From assembly GCA_937949945.1 (NCBI GenBank), contig CALFEQ010000138.1:27383-91382 (forward strand): DNA of 64,000 nucleotides, written 5' to 3'. The notes beneath the pieces are model-generated. The model did no database searches and was not told the origin of the DNA. It worked only from the letters and a program-made list of their open reading frames with translations. This DNA is from an uncultured Myxococcales bacterium (GTDB lineage Bacteria; Myxococcota_A; Polyangia; Polyangiales; Polyangiaceae). Shown in pieces: positions 10,401 to 18,633 of this stretch (position 1 is the first letter of the stretch; each line of letters begins with the position of its first letter). The position numbers were made by a program, and so were the translations under genes.

Positions 10401-11189
10401 TCGTTCCGTACGGGGTGCACGGGCGCGAGCCACGAGATCGCGCTCTCGAAACGCTTCGCCATCGACTGCCTCTTCAACCTCGGCGAGCTCGACGCGCTAC
10501 GTCGCGAAGTCCCGCTGTTGCTCGAAGACGCGCAGCGGCGCGGTGATCTCTATCTCGCCGCGGAGCTGCAGACCGGACTGCCGAACATCGTCTGGCTGTG
10601 CGCCGATCAGCCGGACGAGGCGCGACGCATGTCCGAGCTCGGCATCGCACGGTGGCCGCAGCACCGTTTCTACCTGCAGCACTACTACCACGCGCTGGCG
10701 AGCGCTCACATCGCGCTCTACTGCGACGACGGCGAGGCCGCGCTTCGCATCGTGGAGGATGCGTGGGGCGGGCTGAAGAAGAGCCTCTTCCTCAACGTCC
10801 AGGCCGTGCGCACCGAGGCGTGGTACCTCCGCGCGCGCGCCGCGATCGCTGCGCGTTCTCCGAAAGCGCTCGCGATCGCGCGGCGGGCGGAGGCCGCGCT
10901 CGACGCCGACCCCGTCCCGGCTGCACGAGGCTACGCCGCCGCGGTTCGCGCGGCGCTGTCCTGGCGCAAGCGCGACGTCGAAGCGACGAAATCGTGGCTG
11001 CGAGAAGCGGAGCGCGCCTTCACGCGTGCAGGCACGGGGATGCTCGCGGCCGCGTGCAAGCGTCACCTCGGGCGGCTCGACGCGTCCTTGCGAGACGAGC
11101 TGATCGCGGCGGAGGCGTGGATGCGCGCTCGCGGCGTCGTCCGGCCCGACCGCTTCAGCGCGCTGCTCGTCCCCGGCATCGATGCATGA
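7446..11189 (+). CDS. Ser/Thr protein kinase with AAA ATPase and TPR-like region
   Basis: A 1247-residue protein; it starts at GTG 7446 or ATG 7452. The kinase domain (~12-310) has GRGGMGLVYEVFD, the CALKLLP lysine, HRDVKPSN, DFGLVAD and GYMAPEQARG. A ~50-residue insert sits before the alpha-E helix. An ORC/STAND-like ATPase follows (Walker A GTSGIGKTALV, Walker B IVICIDDFQWAD), then ~550 Ala/Arg-rich helical residues resembling tetratricopeptide repeats. This PknB-AAA-TPR layout is frequent in myxobacteria. It has no transmembrane segment and is probably cytosolic. It converges on an FHA sigma-54 activator gene 23 bp away; a phosphorylation link is an inference. Confidence 0.93.
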   Translation: MSMLAWCPSSRFRVVRVLGRGGMGLVYEVFDEEQQTTCALKLLPDVTPRALLRFKREFRALQGLSHPNLIRLGELLNDGDRWFFTMELVRGVDFRTYVRGEEASVRAVPSVSFVEKRTTGDAGATLTLDDEAESVRRPREPDKPPSVTSPSRLDEGRLRDALTQLARGLEFLHASGKVHRDVKPSNVLVSESGRVVLLDFGLVADRSGAGGATEDDGRVQGTLGYMAPEQARGTSGPAVDLYAMGVMLFEALTGTSPFDDRSIASVLLRAGLEPPRPSAITPGVPEDLDELCVRLLDPSPEKRPSARDVLEWLGTHDEPESTRGIDTGRERLVGRRRELEELFAAYRESADGLAVVTVEGTSGIGKTALVNELVAELKTSSEPPLVLQGRCYEHEGIPYKAIDGVIDELAQYLAQHPPSTWDTSPLPANTDLLCVLFPVLERVPDFSAHRSSSPDRAWEEPHRMRRDAEQALIALLAGLARLRRIVICIDDFQWADADSLTFLGALGRAPTPPPLLLVLTSRQQVQLPFEGRARRISLSPLPPDEARELASSLLAHAGESAADAAEAIAAEAGGNPFFVHELAWRVARSARAEALSAASVRLDDVLWDRISARHGPSREVLELVAVASAPLPQSVVAEAARLDPASFASVAQDLRAERLIRTTGLRPTDDVETYHDRIREAVVGKLDRATRASRHLALALATERQRPDDLDALVMHFEGGGDTARAGEYALRAGDAARAALAFERAASFYRRAIAHLPASRSRAERLRLKLADALANGGLSADAAIEFERAAAEAEPAEALELRRRAAEQWLSSGRLDEGLNAIRAVLSHVGVRVPSSSVTAFGSILLHRAKLRLRGFDFVERSASDVAPDALLRADALWAAAARLGAVDPIQAADFQARHLLQCLDLGEPFRIVRALLTEVIFLSTNGPRAWKQTQELLSRARSIASRIDSPYTTALAYFAEGLADYERGHYREGHASLERAAESFRTGCTGASHEIALSKRFAIDCLFNLGELDALRREVPLLLEDAQRRGDLYLAAELQTGLPNIVWLCADQPDEARRMSELGIARWPQHRFYLQHYYHALASAHIALYCDDGEAALRIVEDAWGGLKKSLFLNVQAVRTEAWYLRARAAIAARSPKALAIARRAEAALDADPVPAARGYAAAVRAALSWRKRDVEATKSWLREAERAFTRAGTGMLAAACKRHLGRLDASLRDELIAAEAWMRARGVVRPDRFSALLVPGIDA

Positions 11190-11212
11190 TCCTTCTCGGA
11201 TCTCTTCGCGGC

Positions 11213-12676
11213 TCAGCGGTTCGACTTCCGCGGACGCGGCAGGCGGTGGATCGAGAGCTTCGTCACCAGCGTCGCGCGCGAGATCCCGAGCATGCGCGCT
11301 GCCTTCGTCTGGTTGCCGTTGCACGCCTCGAGCGCGGCGACGATGCGCTCGCGTTCGGCGCGCACGCTCTCCGGCTCGTCGGCGGCCGCGGCGGCCTGCT
11401 CGGCGGTGCCGGCGGCCCGTTCGGCGGCCGCGCCCGTGGTCCTCTTCTCGCCGCGCAGCACCTCGGGCAGATGAGCGAGGCGGATCTCGTCGTCCTCGGC
11501 GATCGCGAGCGCCGCGCGCAACGCGTGCTCGAGCTCGCGCACGTTGAAGGGCCAGTCGTGCAGGAAGAGCGCCCGTCCCGCCGCGCGCGACAGCACGAGG
11601 CGCTCGGCCCGCTCCTCGGCGACGAGCGGCAGGAGCTCGCCGACCAGGAGCCCGACGTCCTCGATCCGCTCGCGGAGGCTCGGCACACGGACGACGTGGC
11701 CGCAGAGCCTCGCGTAGAGGTCGGCCCGGAAGCGTCCCTCGGCGACGCGCGCCGCGAGGTCCGCGTGCGTCGCCGCGATCACGCGCACGTCGACGGAGAC
11801 GACGCGCGTATCGCCGACCGGCAACACCTCCTTCTGCTGGAGCACACGCAGGAGCGCGACCTGCGACGACTCCGGCAGCTCGGCGATCTCGTCGAGGAAC
11901 AGGGTGCCGCGATCGGCCGCGCGGACGAGGCCGGGCCGGTCCTCGGTCGCGCCCGAGTAGGCGCCCTTCCGCACGCCGAACAGCTCGGCCTCGATCAACG
12001 TCCGAGGGATCGCACCGCAGTTGAGCGCGACGAAGGCGCCGCTCCGGCCGGACGCCGTGTGCACCGCGCGCGCGAGCACCTCCTTGCCGGTGCCGCTCTC
12101 GCCCGTCACGAGGATCGACACGTCGCTCTGCGCGACCCGTAGCGCGGTGGTGAGCGCCTCCGACCAGACGGGGTTCAACGTGCGGGGCAGCCCTCGCGTG
12201 GGCCGCTCGGAGAGCGTCGCGTCGAGCGGACGCCCGAGGTGTCCCTGCCGCCCGCGCGGCACGTTCACCGTCGCGACGCGATGGACGAGGATCGTGTTGC
12301 CCACCTCGATCACGTCGCCGTCCAATAGCTCCTTGCGCTCGACGCGCACGCCTCCGACGAACGTGCCGTTCTTGGAGCCCTGGTCCACGAGCGTCCAGCG
12401 TCCTGCGCGATCGGCGACGAGCTGCGCGTGGGCCGAGGACATCCACGCGTCGGGAAGCTCGACGCGCAACACGCGCGCACCTCCGTCGGACGTCTCGCGG
12501 GTCCAACGCCGGCACGCGCCGCGGCCGATGCTCACGGACGTCGTGTCGAGGTGGATCCGCGCCGGCGGCGCGCACGGCCTCGCGCAGTCGAGCGCGATGA
12601 CGAGGTACGGCACCGTCGCGGGCTCGAGCCCGTCGGACTCACCCTCGATCGCGGTAAGGGTGCGCGTCTCGTCCAC
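11213..12676 (-). CDS. FHA-domain sigma-54-dependent transcriptional activator
   Basis: A 487-residue protein from a GTG start. An FHA domain (~45-125) with SIGRGA, a serine-histidine pair (SSAHAQLV) and GSKNGTFVGG binds phosphothreonine. The AAA+ domain (~160-390) shows GESGTGKEVLA (Walker A) and GTLFLDEIAELP (Walker B). The sigma-54-contacting loop reads GAYSGA instead of GAFTGA. A Fis-type helix-turn-helix closes the protein (NGNQTKAARMLGISRATLVTKL). FHA/sigma-54 activators are typically controlled by Ser/Thr kinases; the kinase gene converging on it is a natural candidate partner. Confidence 0.93.
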   Translation of the reverse strand: MDETRTLTAIEGESDGLEPATVPYLVIALDCARPCAPPARIHLDTTSVSIGRGACRRWTRETSDGGARVLRVELPDAWMSSAHAQLVADRAGRWTLVDQGSKNGTFVGGVRVERKELLDGDVIEVGNTILVHRVATVNVPRGRQGHLGRPLDATLSERPTRGLPRTLNPVWSEALTTALRVAQSDVSILVTGESGTGKEVLARAVHTASGRSGAFVALNCGAIPRTLIEAELFGVRKGAYSGATEDRPGLVRAADRGTLFLDEIAELPESSQVALLRVLQQKEVLPVGDTRVVSVDVRVIAATHADLAARVAEGRFRADLYARLCGHVVRVPSLRERIEDVGLLVGELLPLVAEERAERLVLSRAAGRALFLHDWPFNVRELEHALRAALAIAEDDEIRLAHLPEVLRGEKRTTGAAAERAAGTAEQAAAAADEPESVRAERERIVAALEACNGNQTKAARMLGISRATLVTKLSIHRLPRPRKSNR

Positions 12677-12712
12677 TCCGTCGATTCTACGCGAGCGGAC
12701 GTGCGTTCGGGG

Positions 12713-12731
12713 CCTTCCCTCGTAGGGAGGG
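12713..12731 (-). terminator. Short hairpin after the VWA lipoprotein gene
   Basis: CCTTCCCT, a 3-nt loop, then AGGGAGGG: an 8-bp stem with one G-T pair. It lies 9 bp past the stop of the minus-strand VWA lipoprotein gene, before the FHA activator start. There is no clear T-tract. Confidence 0.35.
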
Positions 12732-12739
12732 GCGTCGCC

Positions 12740-13975
12740 TCAGTAGATCTGCACGGAGCCCGAGGACACGGTGCAGGCGCCGTTCTGCGGCGATCCCCCC
12801 GTGCGCAGGATCTCGTCCGGCGTCGGCTCTCGGTACTGGCCGCTCAGCTCGATGTCGATCATGCGGAGGATCGCGCGATCGAGCTTCGTGACGAAGTAGC
12901 ACGGCACCGTCGGCTCCTTGTGCGGATTGCCCACGCCGGAGTCGTCGGTGAGGAAGAGGTAGCGCCCGCCCGTGAGCTGCGCGGCGGAGCGCATCGTGTG
13001 CTCGGTCAGCTCGTCGACGCCGCTCGACGCGACCGGGTAGACGTGGATGCCCTTGTCACGCGCGCTCCGGATCGCCGCCGCCATCGCCTGCGCGTTCTCG
13101 ACGTGGTGCGGGGCGTCGGCGACCCAGAACATGATGCGCGCGGTCGCTGCGTCACGCCGCCACGAGAGTCGATGCGCGACGTCGAGAGCCTTGTCCGGCG
13201 CCTCCGGGTAATCACCGCCTCCGGCGGCCACGGCCTTGCCGAGCTTCGTCTGGTACTCGGCCGGGTCGTCGCGGAAGTCGAACCATCGAACGACGTACTC
13301 GTCCGTCGTGTCGCGGTAGAGGACGAGCGACCAGCGCTGCGCCGAGCTCGGATACTTCGCCTGGATGGAGGAGGCGAGCGCGATGAACTCGCTCTGCAAG
13401 TAGCGGATCTCGTCGCCCATGCTGCCGGTGGTGTCGATCACGAGCGACACGTCGAGCGTCGCCTTCGGCTGCGCGCTCGAAGCGATCGAGCGCGACGCCT
13501 CGTACTCCGCATCCGTGATCGGCACGAGCCCCGGCGTCTGCGCGACCGACTTCCGGTACTGCGTGAAGAAGTCGAAGTTGCGGTTGTCGTCCCACGCACC
13601 GGCCGTGAGGACCCCGGGCGGAACGGTGCCGTTCCCGCCCGAGGAGCCGCCACCCCCGGGGGGGAGGGGGCCGGCGCTCCCGCTGCCGGCGCCGCTGCTG
13701 CCGCTGCTGCCGCTGCTCCCGCTGCTGCTGCCGCCGCCGGCGCCGCCGCCGCTGCCCATGCCGACGCCGTCGGCCATACCGCCGCTCGCCGGAGCGCCTT
13801 CGCCCGCCGCGCCCGGGTCTCCGGGGATCTCGCCGTCGCCGGTGATACCGTCGGCCCAGAGATCCCCCGTACCCGGCGGCGTGTCGGACGGCGAGGCGCC
13901 GCTGCTTCCGCCTTCGCCCGACGAAGCTCCACACGCGACGCAGAAGACGACGAGACCGAGCGCGAGCCGACGCAT
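12740..13975 (-). CDS. Lipoprotein with von Willebrand factor A domain
   Basis: A 411-residue protein. The ATG at 13975 follows GGAGGTGATC. The signal MRRLALGLVVFCVAC ends in a lipobox. A ~110-residue Gly/Ser-rich, low-complexity linker precedes the VWA domain, whose MIDAS motif is DTTGSMGDE (residues ~181-189) with a later downstream Thr/Asp-rich set. VWA domains bind metals and protein ligands at the cell surface. Six cysteines near the C-terminus may form disulfides. The large linker suggests presentation at a distance from the membrane. Confidence 0.85.
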   Translation of the reverse strand: MRRLALGLVVFCVACGASSGEGGSSGASPSDTPPGTGDLWADGITGDGEIPGDPGAAGEGAPASGGMADGVGMGSGGGAGGGSSSGSSGSSGSSGAGSGSAGPLPPGGGGSSGGNGTVPPGVLTAGAWDDNRNFDFFTQYRKSVAQTPGLVPITDAEYEASRSIASSAQPKATLDVSLVIDTTGSMGDEIRYLQSEFIALASSIQAKYPSSAQRWSLVLYRDTTDEYVVRWFDFRDDPAEYQTKLGKAVAAGGGDYPEAPDKALDVAHRLSWRRDAATARIMFWVADAPHHVENAQAMAAAIRSARDKGIHVYPVASSGVDELTEHTMRSAAQLTGGRYLFLTDDSGVGNPHKEPTVPCYFVTKLDRAILRMIDIELSGQYREPTPDEILRTGGSPQNGACTVSSGSVQIY

Positions 13976-14186
13976 GATCACCTCCGCAGGGGCCTGTCGT
14001 CAGCACGCGCCGTACCAGCCTTGCTCGCGGCCGTCTTTCCGCGGGCTGCGCGAGCTTCGGCGACGAAGCCCTCACTCGGTGGCACGCATTGGCGTTCCGG
14101 GCTGTCACAACCCGGCACAACGGAGGCGGTCGCGCGGCAACGCGGCCCCCGTGGGCCTCCCGGGGACGACGCGCCTCGGCCGAGCG

Positions 14187-14588
14187 TCAGAGATGGTAGT
14201 CGCCCGCCGCCTCCGGCTGATAGCGGATCTCCTCGATCGTCCACGCCCGTGCGCTGCCGCGGCCGACGACGTGGACCCGCTCGCCGACGCGAGCACCGAG
14301 CAGCGCGGCACCGAGCGGGGTGAGGACGGACACGCGACCGGCGCTGGCATCGGCGTCCTGCGGGTACACGACGTGGACCTCGCGGACGGTCCCATGGTCG
14401 TCGCGACAGACGACGTGCGAGTTCATGGTCACGACCGACGCCTCCACCGCCTTGGACGGTACGATCACCGCGCGTTCGAGCTCGCGCTGGAGCGCTTCGG
14501 CCAAGGCGCCCGCCTTGTCTTCGTAGAGCTCGACGACCTCCGCGAGGCGGCGGCTATCCTGATCCGTGATCGTACGCGGAGCGTGCAT
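14187..14588 (-). CDS. rnk: Nucleoside diphosphate kinase regulator (Rnk), GreA/GreB-like fold
   Basis: A 133-residue protein, close to the 136 of E. coli Rnk. Start 14588 has a strong ribosome site (GGAGGAGATCAGC). The family pattern is clear: an N-terminal coiled-coil helix, VVTMNSHV, VVYPQDAD, LTPLGAALLG, and the terminal YQPEAAGDY. Rnk binds RNA polymerase in the secondary channel like GreA but lacks cleavage activity. It is monocistronic and followed by 210 bp with no gene before the VWA lipoprotein. Confidence 0.93.
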   Translation of the reverse strand: MHAPRTITDQDSRRLAEVVELYEDKAGALAEALQRELERAVIVPSKAVEASVVTMNSHVVCRDDHGTVREVHVVYPQDADASAGRVSVLTPLGAALLGARVGERVHVVGRGSARAWTIEEIRYQPEAAGDYHL

Positions 14589-14723
14589 GCTGATCTCCTC
14601 CGACGCTTCGTGGGCCGTTCCCACGAGCTCGACCGCGTCGCGTGAACGCGCGCAGCCCGGCTTCCCCCGCGGGAACGCGCAGAAGACGCAGACACCACCA
14701 TCATAGTTCGTCGGAGGCCCTCG

Positions 14724-14747
14724 CACTGTTCCGTCAGCCGAACAGTG
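14724..14747. promoter_or_regulatory. Perfect 8-bp inverted repeat between divergent genes
   Basis: CACTGTTC (14724-14731) and GAACAGTG (14740-14747) around 8 nt. It sits in the 289-bp gap between rnk (minus) and the duplicated membrane-protein gene (plus), an operator-like geometry; no regulator is identified. It could equally be a chance palindrome. Confidence 0.35.
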
Positions 14748-14877
14748 TGATCGGCAGCACGGGTGGTGCCGGCGTTTCTTCGTGGTCGAGGTGGTCGAGC
14801 TCGACCGATGAGCAGGCGCCTTCGGCCGCAGGGACGAAAACGCGCAACCGATTCGAAAAGCGGCCGATGCACCCGGC

Positions 14878-15711
14878 ATGAACGTCCCGTCGCGAATCCG
14901 GGAGCGCGTCACTGACACCGTCGCGCACGGAAGCCTGAAGTCCTACGGGAGCACCGGCGTCGTGAACGGCTCCGTAGGCGCGGCCGTTGGCGCCGGCGTC
15001 GAAGTAGGCCTGAGTCGAGACGTTCGATCGTTCTACGGCGACGGCTACCAGCTCTCCATCGCCACGCCCTCGCCGTTCTCCGTCAACTTGTCGTTCACCC
15101 TCGTCCTCGTCCTGTTCCTCTGGATCGCGAGCGCGACCGGGGCCTCCTGGTTGGAGGTCGACGCGAAGGTGGTCGCGGGACACTACACGCTCCGCCGTTC
15201 CGAGACGGTCCCGCTCGATCGCATCGCCGCGGTGGCCGTCCGGCGGCAGCTCGCCCCGACCCGCAATTTCTGGCCAGACTAGTTCTCGTGCATCACGGTC
15301 TTTCGCGCCGACGAACCGGGCGTGATCCAGATCCGGGCGAGGAGCTCCGAGGCAGACGCCTTCCTCTTCGCCCTCGCACGAAGCGCGAAGCATGCGGGGC
15401 TCTCGGGCGTCGCGCCGTTCGCGATCCCGCGACGTCAGTACGTCTACGACCTCGTGCCGCTACTCCCTGCAATCGCGATCCCGTTCGCCTTCCCGTTCCG
15501 CGTCTCGTGGTCTGCGTTCGCGCTGGCGACGGCCGTGTTCGTCGCGTGGACGGCACTGTCGTGGTGGCGCTTCGCGAGGCTGGCCAAGGCGATCGCGGCC
15601 GGAGAGATCCCGCCCGCGCTGCAGCAGTGGGTGGAGCTGCTGCGCACCTCCGAGTCACCTCGACGAAAAGCGAGCAACCAATTCGAAGCGCGGCCGATGA
15701 ACCCATCGTGA
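14878..15711 (+). pseudogene. First copy of duplicated PH-like membrane protein, with in-frame stop
   Basis: This copy aligns to the intact neighbour. Its frame runs from 14878 through a TAG at 15280-15282 and then continues in the same frame to 15711 (FRADEPGVIQIRA, FLFALARSAKHAGLSG, GVAPFAIPRR, then two hydrophobic segments). The residues around the stop (PTRNFWPD) differ from the neighbour's, but the distance between the flanking blocks is equal, so it is a nonsense change, not an indel. The N-terminal 60 residues lack the hydrophobic helix of the other copy. Re-initiation at GTG 15322 would make a 129-residue fragment. Function unknown. Confidence 0.78.
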
Positions 15712-15749
15712 GTCGTTTCGACACTTCACACGGAGGACACGATCGAGCC

Positions 15750-16433
15750 ATGAAGCTGAGGTCATCGGAAGGTGCGTCGCTGCCAAAGCTCTGCGCCGCG
15801 TGCTTGGTGCCGTTGGTGGCGCTGGTGCCGGCCGCGACCGGCGACGACGCTCCCCTTCGCTTGGTCGTCTTCTCGCTCCTCGTCCTCGTCCTGTTCCTAT
15901 GGCGCGCGGACGGGACCGGAGCGGCTTTCGTGGAGCTCGACTCGCGAATGATCGCGGCGTCCTTCGTGGGACGCCCTCGGGAGAGGATCCCGCTCGAGCG
16001 CATCGCCGCGGTGACGGTCCAGCGACGGCTCGACCTCACCCGGGGTCTCTCGGTGAAGTCGTCGACGTCCATCACGATCTTCCGCGCCGACGAGCCGGGC
16101 GTGATCCAGATCCGTGCTTGGACCCCCGAGGCCGACGCCTTTCTCTTCGCCCTCGCACGACACGCGAAGCACCTCGGTCTCTCGGGCGTCGCGCCGTTCG
16201 CGATCCCGCGACGCCATTGCGTCTACGAGCTCTTGCCCCTCGTTCCGGCGATCGGCCTCCTGTGCGCCTTCCCGTCCCGGGTCTCCTGGCTTGCGTTCGC
16301 GCTGGCGGTCGCCGTCTTCGTCGCGTGGTCGGCGCTGTCGTGGTGGCGTCTCGCGATGCTCGCCGAGGTGCTCGCGGCGGGAAAGATCCCGCGCGCAGCG
16401 AAGAAGTGGGCGGAGCTCCTGCACCTCGCGTGA
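15750..16433 (+). CDS. Membrane protein of unknown function, intact second copy
   Basis: A 227-residue protein. Hydrophobic segments near residues 10-26 and 37-52 and a pair near 165-210 suggest four helices around a PH-like middle region (AAFVELDSRMI, then IPLERIAAVTVQRR, FRADEPGVIQIRA), resembling bacterial PH-type membrane proteins (YdbS/YdbT-like). That likeness is my inference. A GGAGG lies 13 nt before the ATG. Two cytosol-facing basic stretches are visible. This is the intact partner of the copy with the internal stop. Confidence 0.7.
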   Translation: MKLRSSEGASLPKLCAACLVPLVALVPAATGDDAPLRLVVFSLLVLVLFLWRADGTGAAFVELDSRMIAASFVGRPRERIPLERIAAVTVQRRLDLTRGLSVKSSTSITIFRADEPGVIQIRAWTPEADAFLFALARHAKHLGLSGVAPFAIPRRHCVYELLPLVPAIGLLCAFPSRVSWLAFALAVAVFVAWSALSWWRLAMLAEVLAAGKIPRAAKKWAELLHLA

Positions 16434-16460
16434 CGGCTACTTCTCGTCGCGATCCCGGAG

Positions 16461-16475
16461 CGACGGTCTCCGTCG
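16461..16475. terminator. Small hairpin between convergent genes
   Basis: CGACGG, TCT, CCGTCG: a perfect 6-bp stem with a 3-nt loop in the 55-bp gap between the membrane-protein gene and the minus-strand lipoprotein gene. It could end either transcript; there is no T-tract. Confidence 0.35.
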
Positions 16476-16488
16476 ATGCCGCTCGCGT

Positions 16489-17322
16489 TCACTGGAGATC
16501 GACGACCACGTCGTCGATCCAGACACGAACCTCGCCGAACGGCGGGTTCCCCATCCGCATGGCGCCGAGGGCATAGCTCACGAAGGCAGGCTTGAACGCC
16601 GAGCTCAGGGTCTTCTGCGCGGCGACGACGCCGTCCATGGTCACGGTGATCGTGCGCGTGTCGAGGGCGAGGTCGACCTCGTAGCGCGCCCACGATCCGG
16701 CCAGCGGATAGCGCGTGAGCTCGTGATAGGCGTCGCCCGTGGCCGAGCTCTCGAGGATCGTCGCGGAGCGCGCCTCGAAGTACAGCCAGAGCTGGCGCGC
16801 CGGGCCGGTCGCGTCGGCCGAGTCCGCGAAGAACAGCTTCGAGACGACGACCCGCTCGCTCTCCAGGTCGTCGACGAGCGCGTCGAATGCGACGCGTACG
16901 TGCGTGGAGACCGTGTTGGCTTCGCGCAGCAGGTAGGCGTCGCGCCGCGTCTGGCCCGAGCCGCTCCTCGCGAGGAGCGCTCGCGGCGACGAGCGGAACC
17001 TCGTGAGGTCGAACGAGAGCTCCGCGCCGGACGACACGTGCATCTGCCAGTCGTAGCCGAGGGGATTGGTGTCGAAGTCGTCGCAGAACGTCGGCTTCGG
17101 ATCGAGTGTCGCGCAAGCGAACCCGGCATCCGCGCCCGAGCCAAGGGCGTCGACCGTTCCGCCCTCCGGCGTGGCGACCTCGGCGACGTCCGAGAGGTCG
17201 GCTCCCCCGTCGTCCACGGGAGCGCCGTCGCCCGAGATACCGCTCAGATCGGTGAACAACGAGCACGAAGCGACGCCCGCCACACACGCGAGCGACAGCA
17301 CGAGGCGCGGCATCGTGAGCAT
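16489..17322 (-). CDS. Lipoprotein with concanavalin/laminin-like beta domain
   Basis: A 277-residue protein. The lipoprotein signal MLTMPRLVLSLACVAGVASC is followed by an Asp/Gly-rich linker. The mature domain starts with FCDDFDTNPLG and is predicted to be a beta-sandwich (WQMHVSSGAELSFDL, ARQLWLYFEARSATI, YEVDLALDTRTITVTM). A paralogue with the same FCDDFD motif lies at 34183-35049. Such domains in myxobacteria often bind carbohydrate, but no binding residues are identified here. It follows the RND adaptor gene and is probably an independent unit. Confidence 0.78.
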   Translation of the reverse strand: MLTMPRLVLSLACVAGVASCSLFTDLSGISGDGAPVDDGGADLSDVAEVATPEGGTVDALGSGADAGFACATLDPKPTFCDDFDTNPLGYDWQMHVSSGAELSFDLTRFRSSPRALLARSGSGQTRRDAYLLREANTVSTHVRVAFDALVDDLESERVVVSKLFFADSADATGPARQLWLYFEARSATILESSATGDAYHELTRYPLAGSWARYEVDLALDTRTITVTMDGVVAAQKTLSSAFKPAFVSYALGAMRMGNPPFGEVRVWIDDVVVDLQ

Positions 17323-17376
17323 GTCTTCCCAGTATACCGCCGCCTCGGTCGCTCGATCCCGATCGCCCGCGGCCGG

Positions 17377-18633
17377 CTACTTCTCGTCCGCTATCTCGAC
17401 GAGGCGCCCCTCCACGAGCTCCGCGCTCGCGATCTTCACGACGCGATCGGTCTCGGTGATGCCGGTCGCGATCTGGATCGTCTTTCCGGTGTCGCGCTCG
17501 ATGACGATCGGCACGAGGCGAAGGCGATTGTCCGGGCCGACGACGGCGACACGGGTGCCGTTGGCGTCGCTCATCAGCGCCGTGGCCGGAACCTCGAGGA
17601 CGCGGTGGGGCGTCGGCAGCGAGAGCTCGACCTGAGCGTACATGCCGGCGAGGAGCTCGCCGTTCGGATTCGGGACGTGGATCACCGTCGTCATCGTGCG
17701 CGACTGCGGATCGAGCGCGGAGGCGAAGCGCGCGACCTTGCCCTCGAACGTGCGTCCCGCGTACTCGCGGACGCTGATCTTCGCGGGGAGGTCGTTCTTG
17801 ACGCTCGGCGCGACGTCCTGCGGCACCTCGACGATGACGCGCATCGGATCCGTGGTCGCGAGCTTGAAGAGCTCGACCGACGGCCCGACGAGCGATCCCT
17901 TCTCGACGCTGCGCGACACGATCGTGCCCGCGAACGGAGCGACGACACGCGCGAAGGCCTTCTCCTGCGTGAGGCGGCGGACGTTGGCGCTCTGGGCCTC
18001 GAGGGTCGCCTGCGCGAGCGTGACGTTCGCCTCGGCGACGGACGCCTCCGCGCGGCTCTTCTCGACCTCGTCGACCGACGTGACGCCGGTGGGAGCGAGC
18101 TTCTCGCGGCGCTCGAGGCTGGACTTCGCGTAGTCCCTGCTCGCCTTCGCGTGCTCGAGGGCCGCGGTCGCCTGCGCGAGCTGCGCGCGCGCCTGCTCGA
18201 GCTGCTGATCGAGCTCGGGCGTGTCCACCTCGACGAGGAGCTGGCCGGCTTCGACCTTGTCGCCGATGTCGACGAGACGCCGCCGGACGTACCCGTTCGC
18301 GCGCGTGCGGATCGACGCCTCCTCGAGCGGCTTCAAGCTGCCGGGCAGGACCATGGCGCGATCGCTCGAGAGGACCGTCGGGGTCACGACGGTGACGCGC
18401 AGGACGCCGCTCGACTCGCTCGACATGGTCGTCTCGAGCTCCTGTCGTGCACGCTTCTTGGGGAGCCAGCCGATGACGAACGCCGCCGCGACGATCGCCA
18501 CGCCGACGAGCGCGAGCGCCGCAGCGCGCGTGCCCGAGATGCGCGCAGGCGGCGGCAGGTCGAAGCCGAGATCTCCGTCGGCGTGCGGCCCCCGCGTCGC
18601 TGGACGATGTTCGGGCTCCATCGAATGACTCAT
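17377..18633 (-). CDS. RND efflux periplasmic adaptor (HlyD/MFP family)
   Basis: A 418-residue membrane-fusion protein. A single N-terminal membrane anchor (~37-55) precedes the lipoyl half-domain (VLPGSLKPLEEASIRTRANG, then VDIGDKVEAGQLLVEVD), a coiled-coil hairpin (~120-190, with ELDQQLEQARAQLAQATAAL), and the second half (FARVVAPFAGTIVSRSVEKG). Beta-barrel and membrane-proximal domains follow. The ATG at 18633 overlaps the RND permease stop by four bases (ATGA). No outer-membrane TolC-like gene is adjacent, so the channel must be encoded elsewhere. Confidence 0.94.
   Translation of the reverse strand: MSHSMEPEHRPATRGPHADGDLGFDLPPPARISGTRAAALALVGVAIVAAAFVIGWLPKKRARQELETTMSSESSGVLRVTVVTPTVLSSDRAMVLPGSLKPLEEASIRTRANGYVRRRLVDIGDKVEAGQLLVEVDTPELDQQLEQARAQLAQATAALEHAKASRDYAKSSLERREKLAPTGVTSVDEVEKSRAEASVAEANVTLAQATLEAQSANVRRLTQEKAFARVVAPFAGTIVSRSVEKGSLVGPSVELFKLATTDPMRVIVEVPQDVAPSVKNDLPAKISVREYAGRTFEGKVARFASALDPQSRTMTTVIHVPNPNGELLAGMYAQVELSLPTPHRVLEVPATALMSDANGTRVAVVGPDNRLRLVPIVIERDTGKTIQIATGITETDRVVKIASAELVEGRLVEIADEK

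Larger units (their letters stand above)
14833..16433 (+). repeat. Tandem duplication of a small membrane-protein gene and its leader
   Basis: Two adjacent copies of a ~700-800 bp unit. Each gene is preceded by a conserved ~45-nt leader: 14833-14877 and 15662-15708 share gacgaaaa, gcaacc, attcgaa and cggccgatg blocks. The second leader is the tail of the first copy. The C-terminal halves of the proteins are nearly identical (GLSGVAPFAIPRR), while the N-terminal halves have diverged. This is an old, diverged tandem duplication. Confidence 0.8.
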
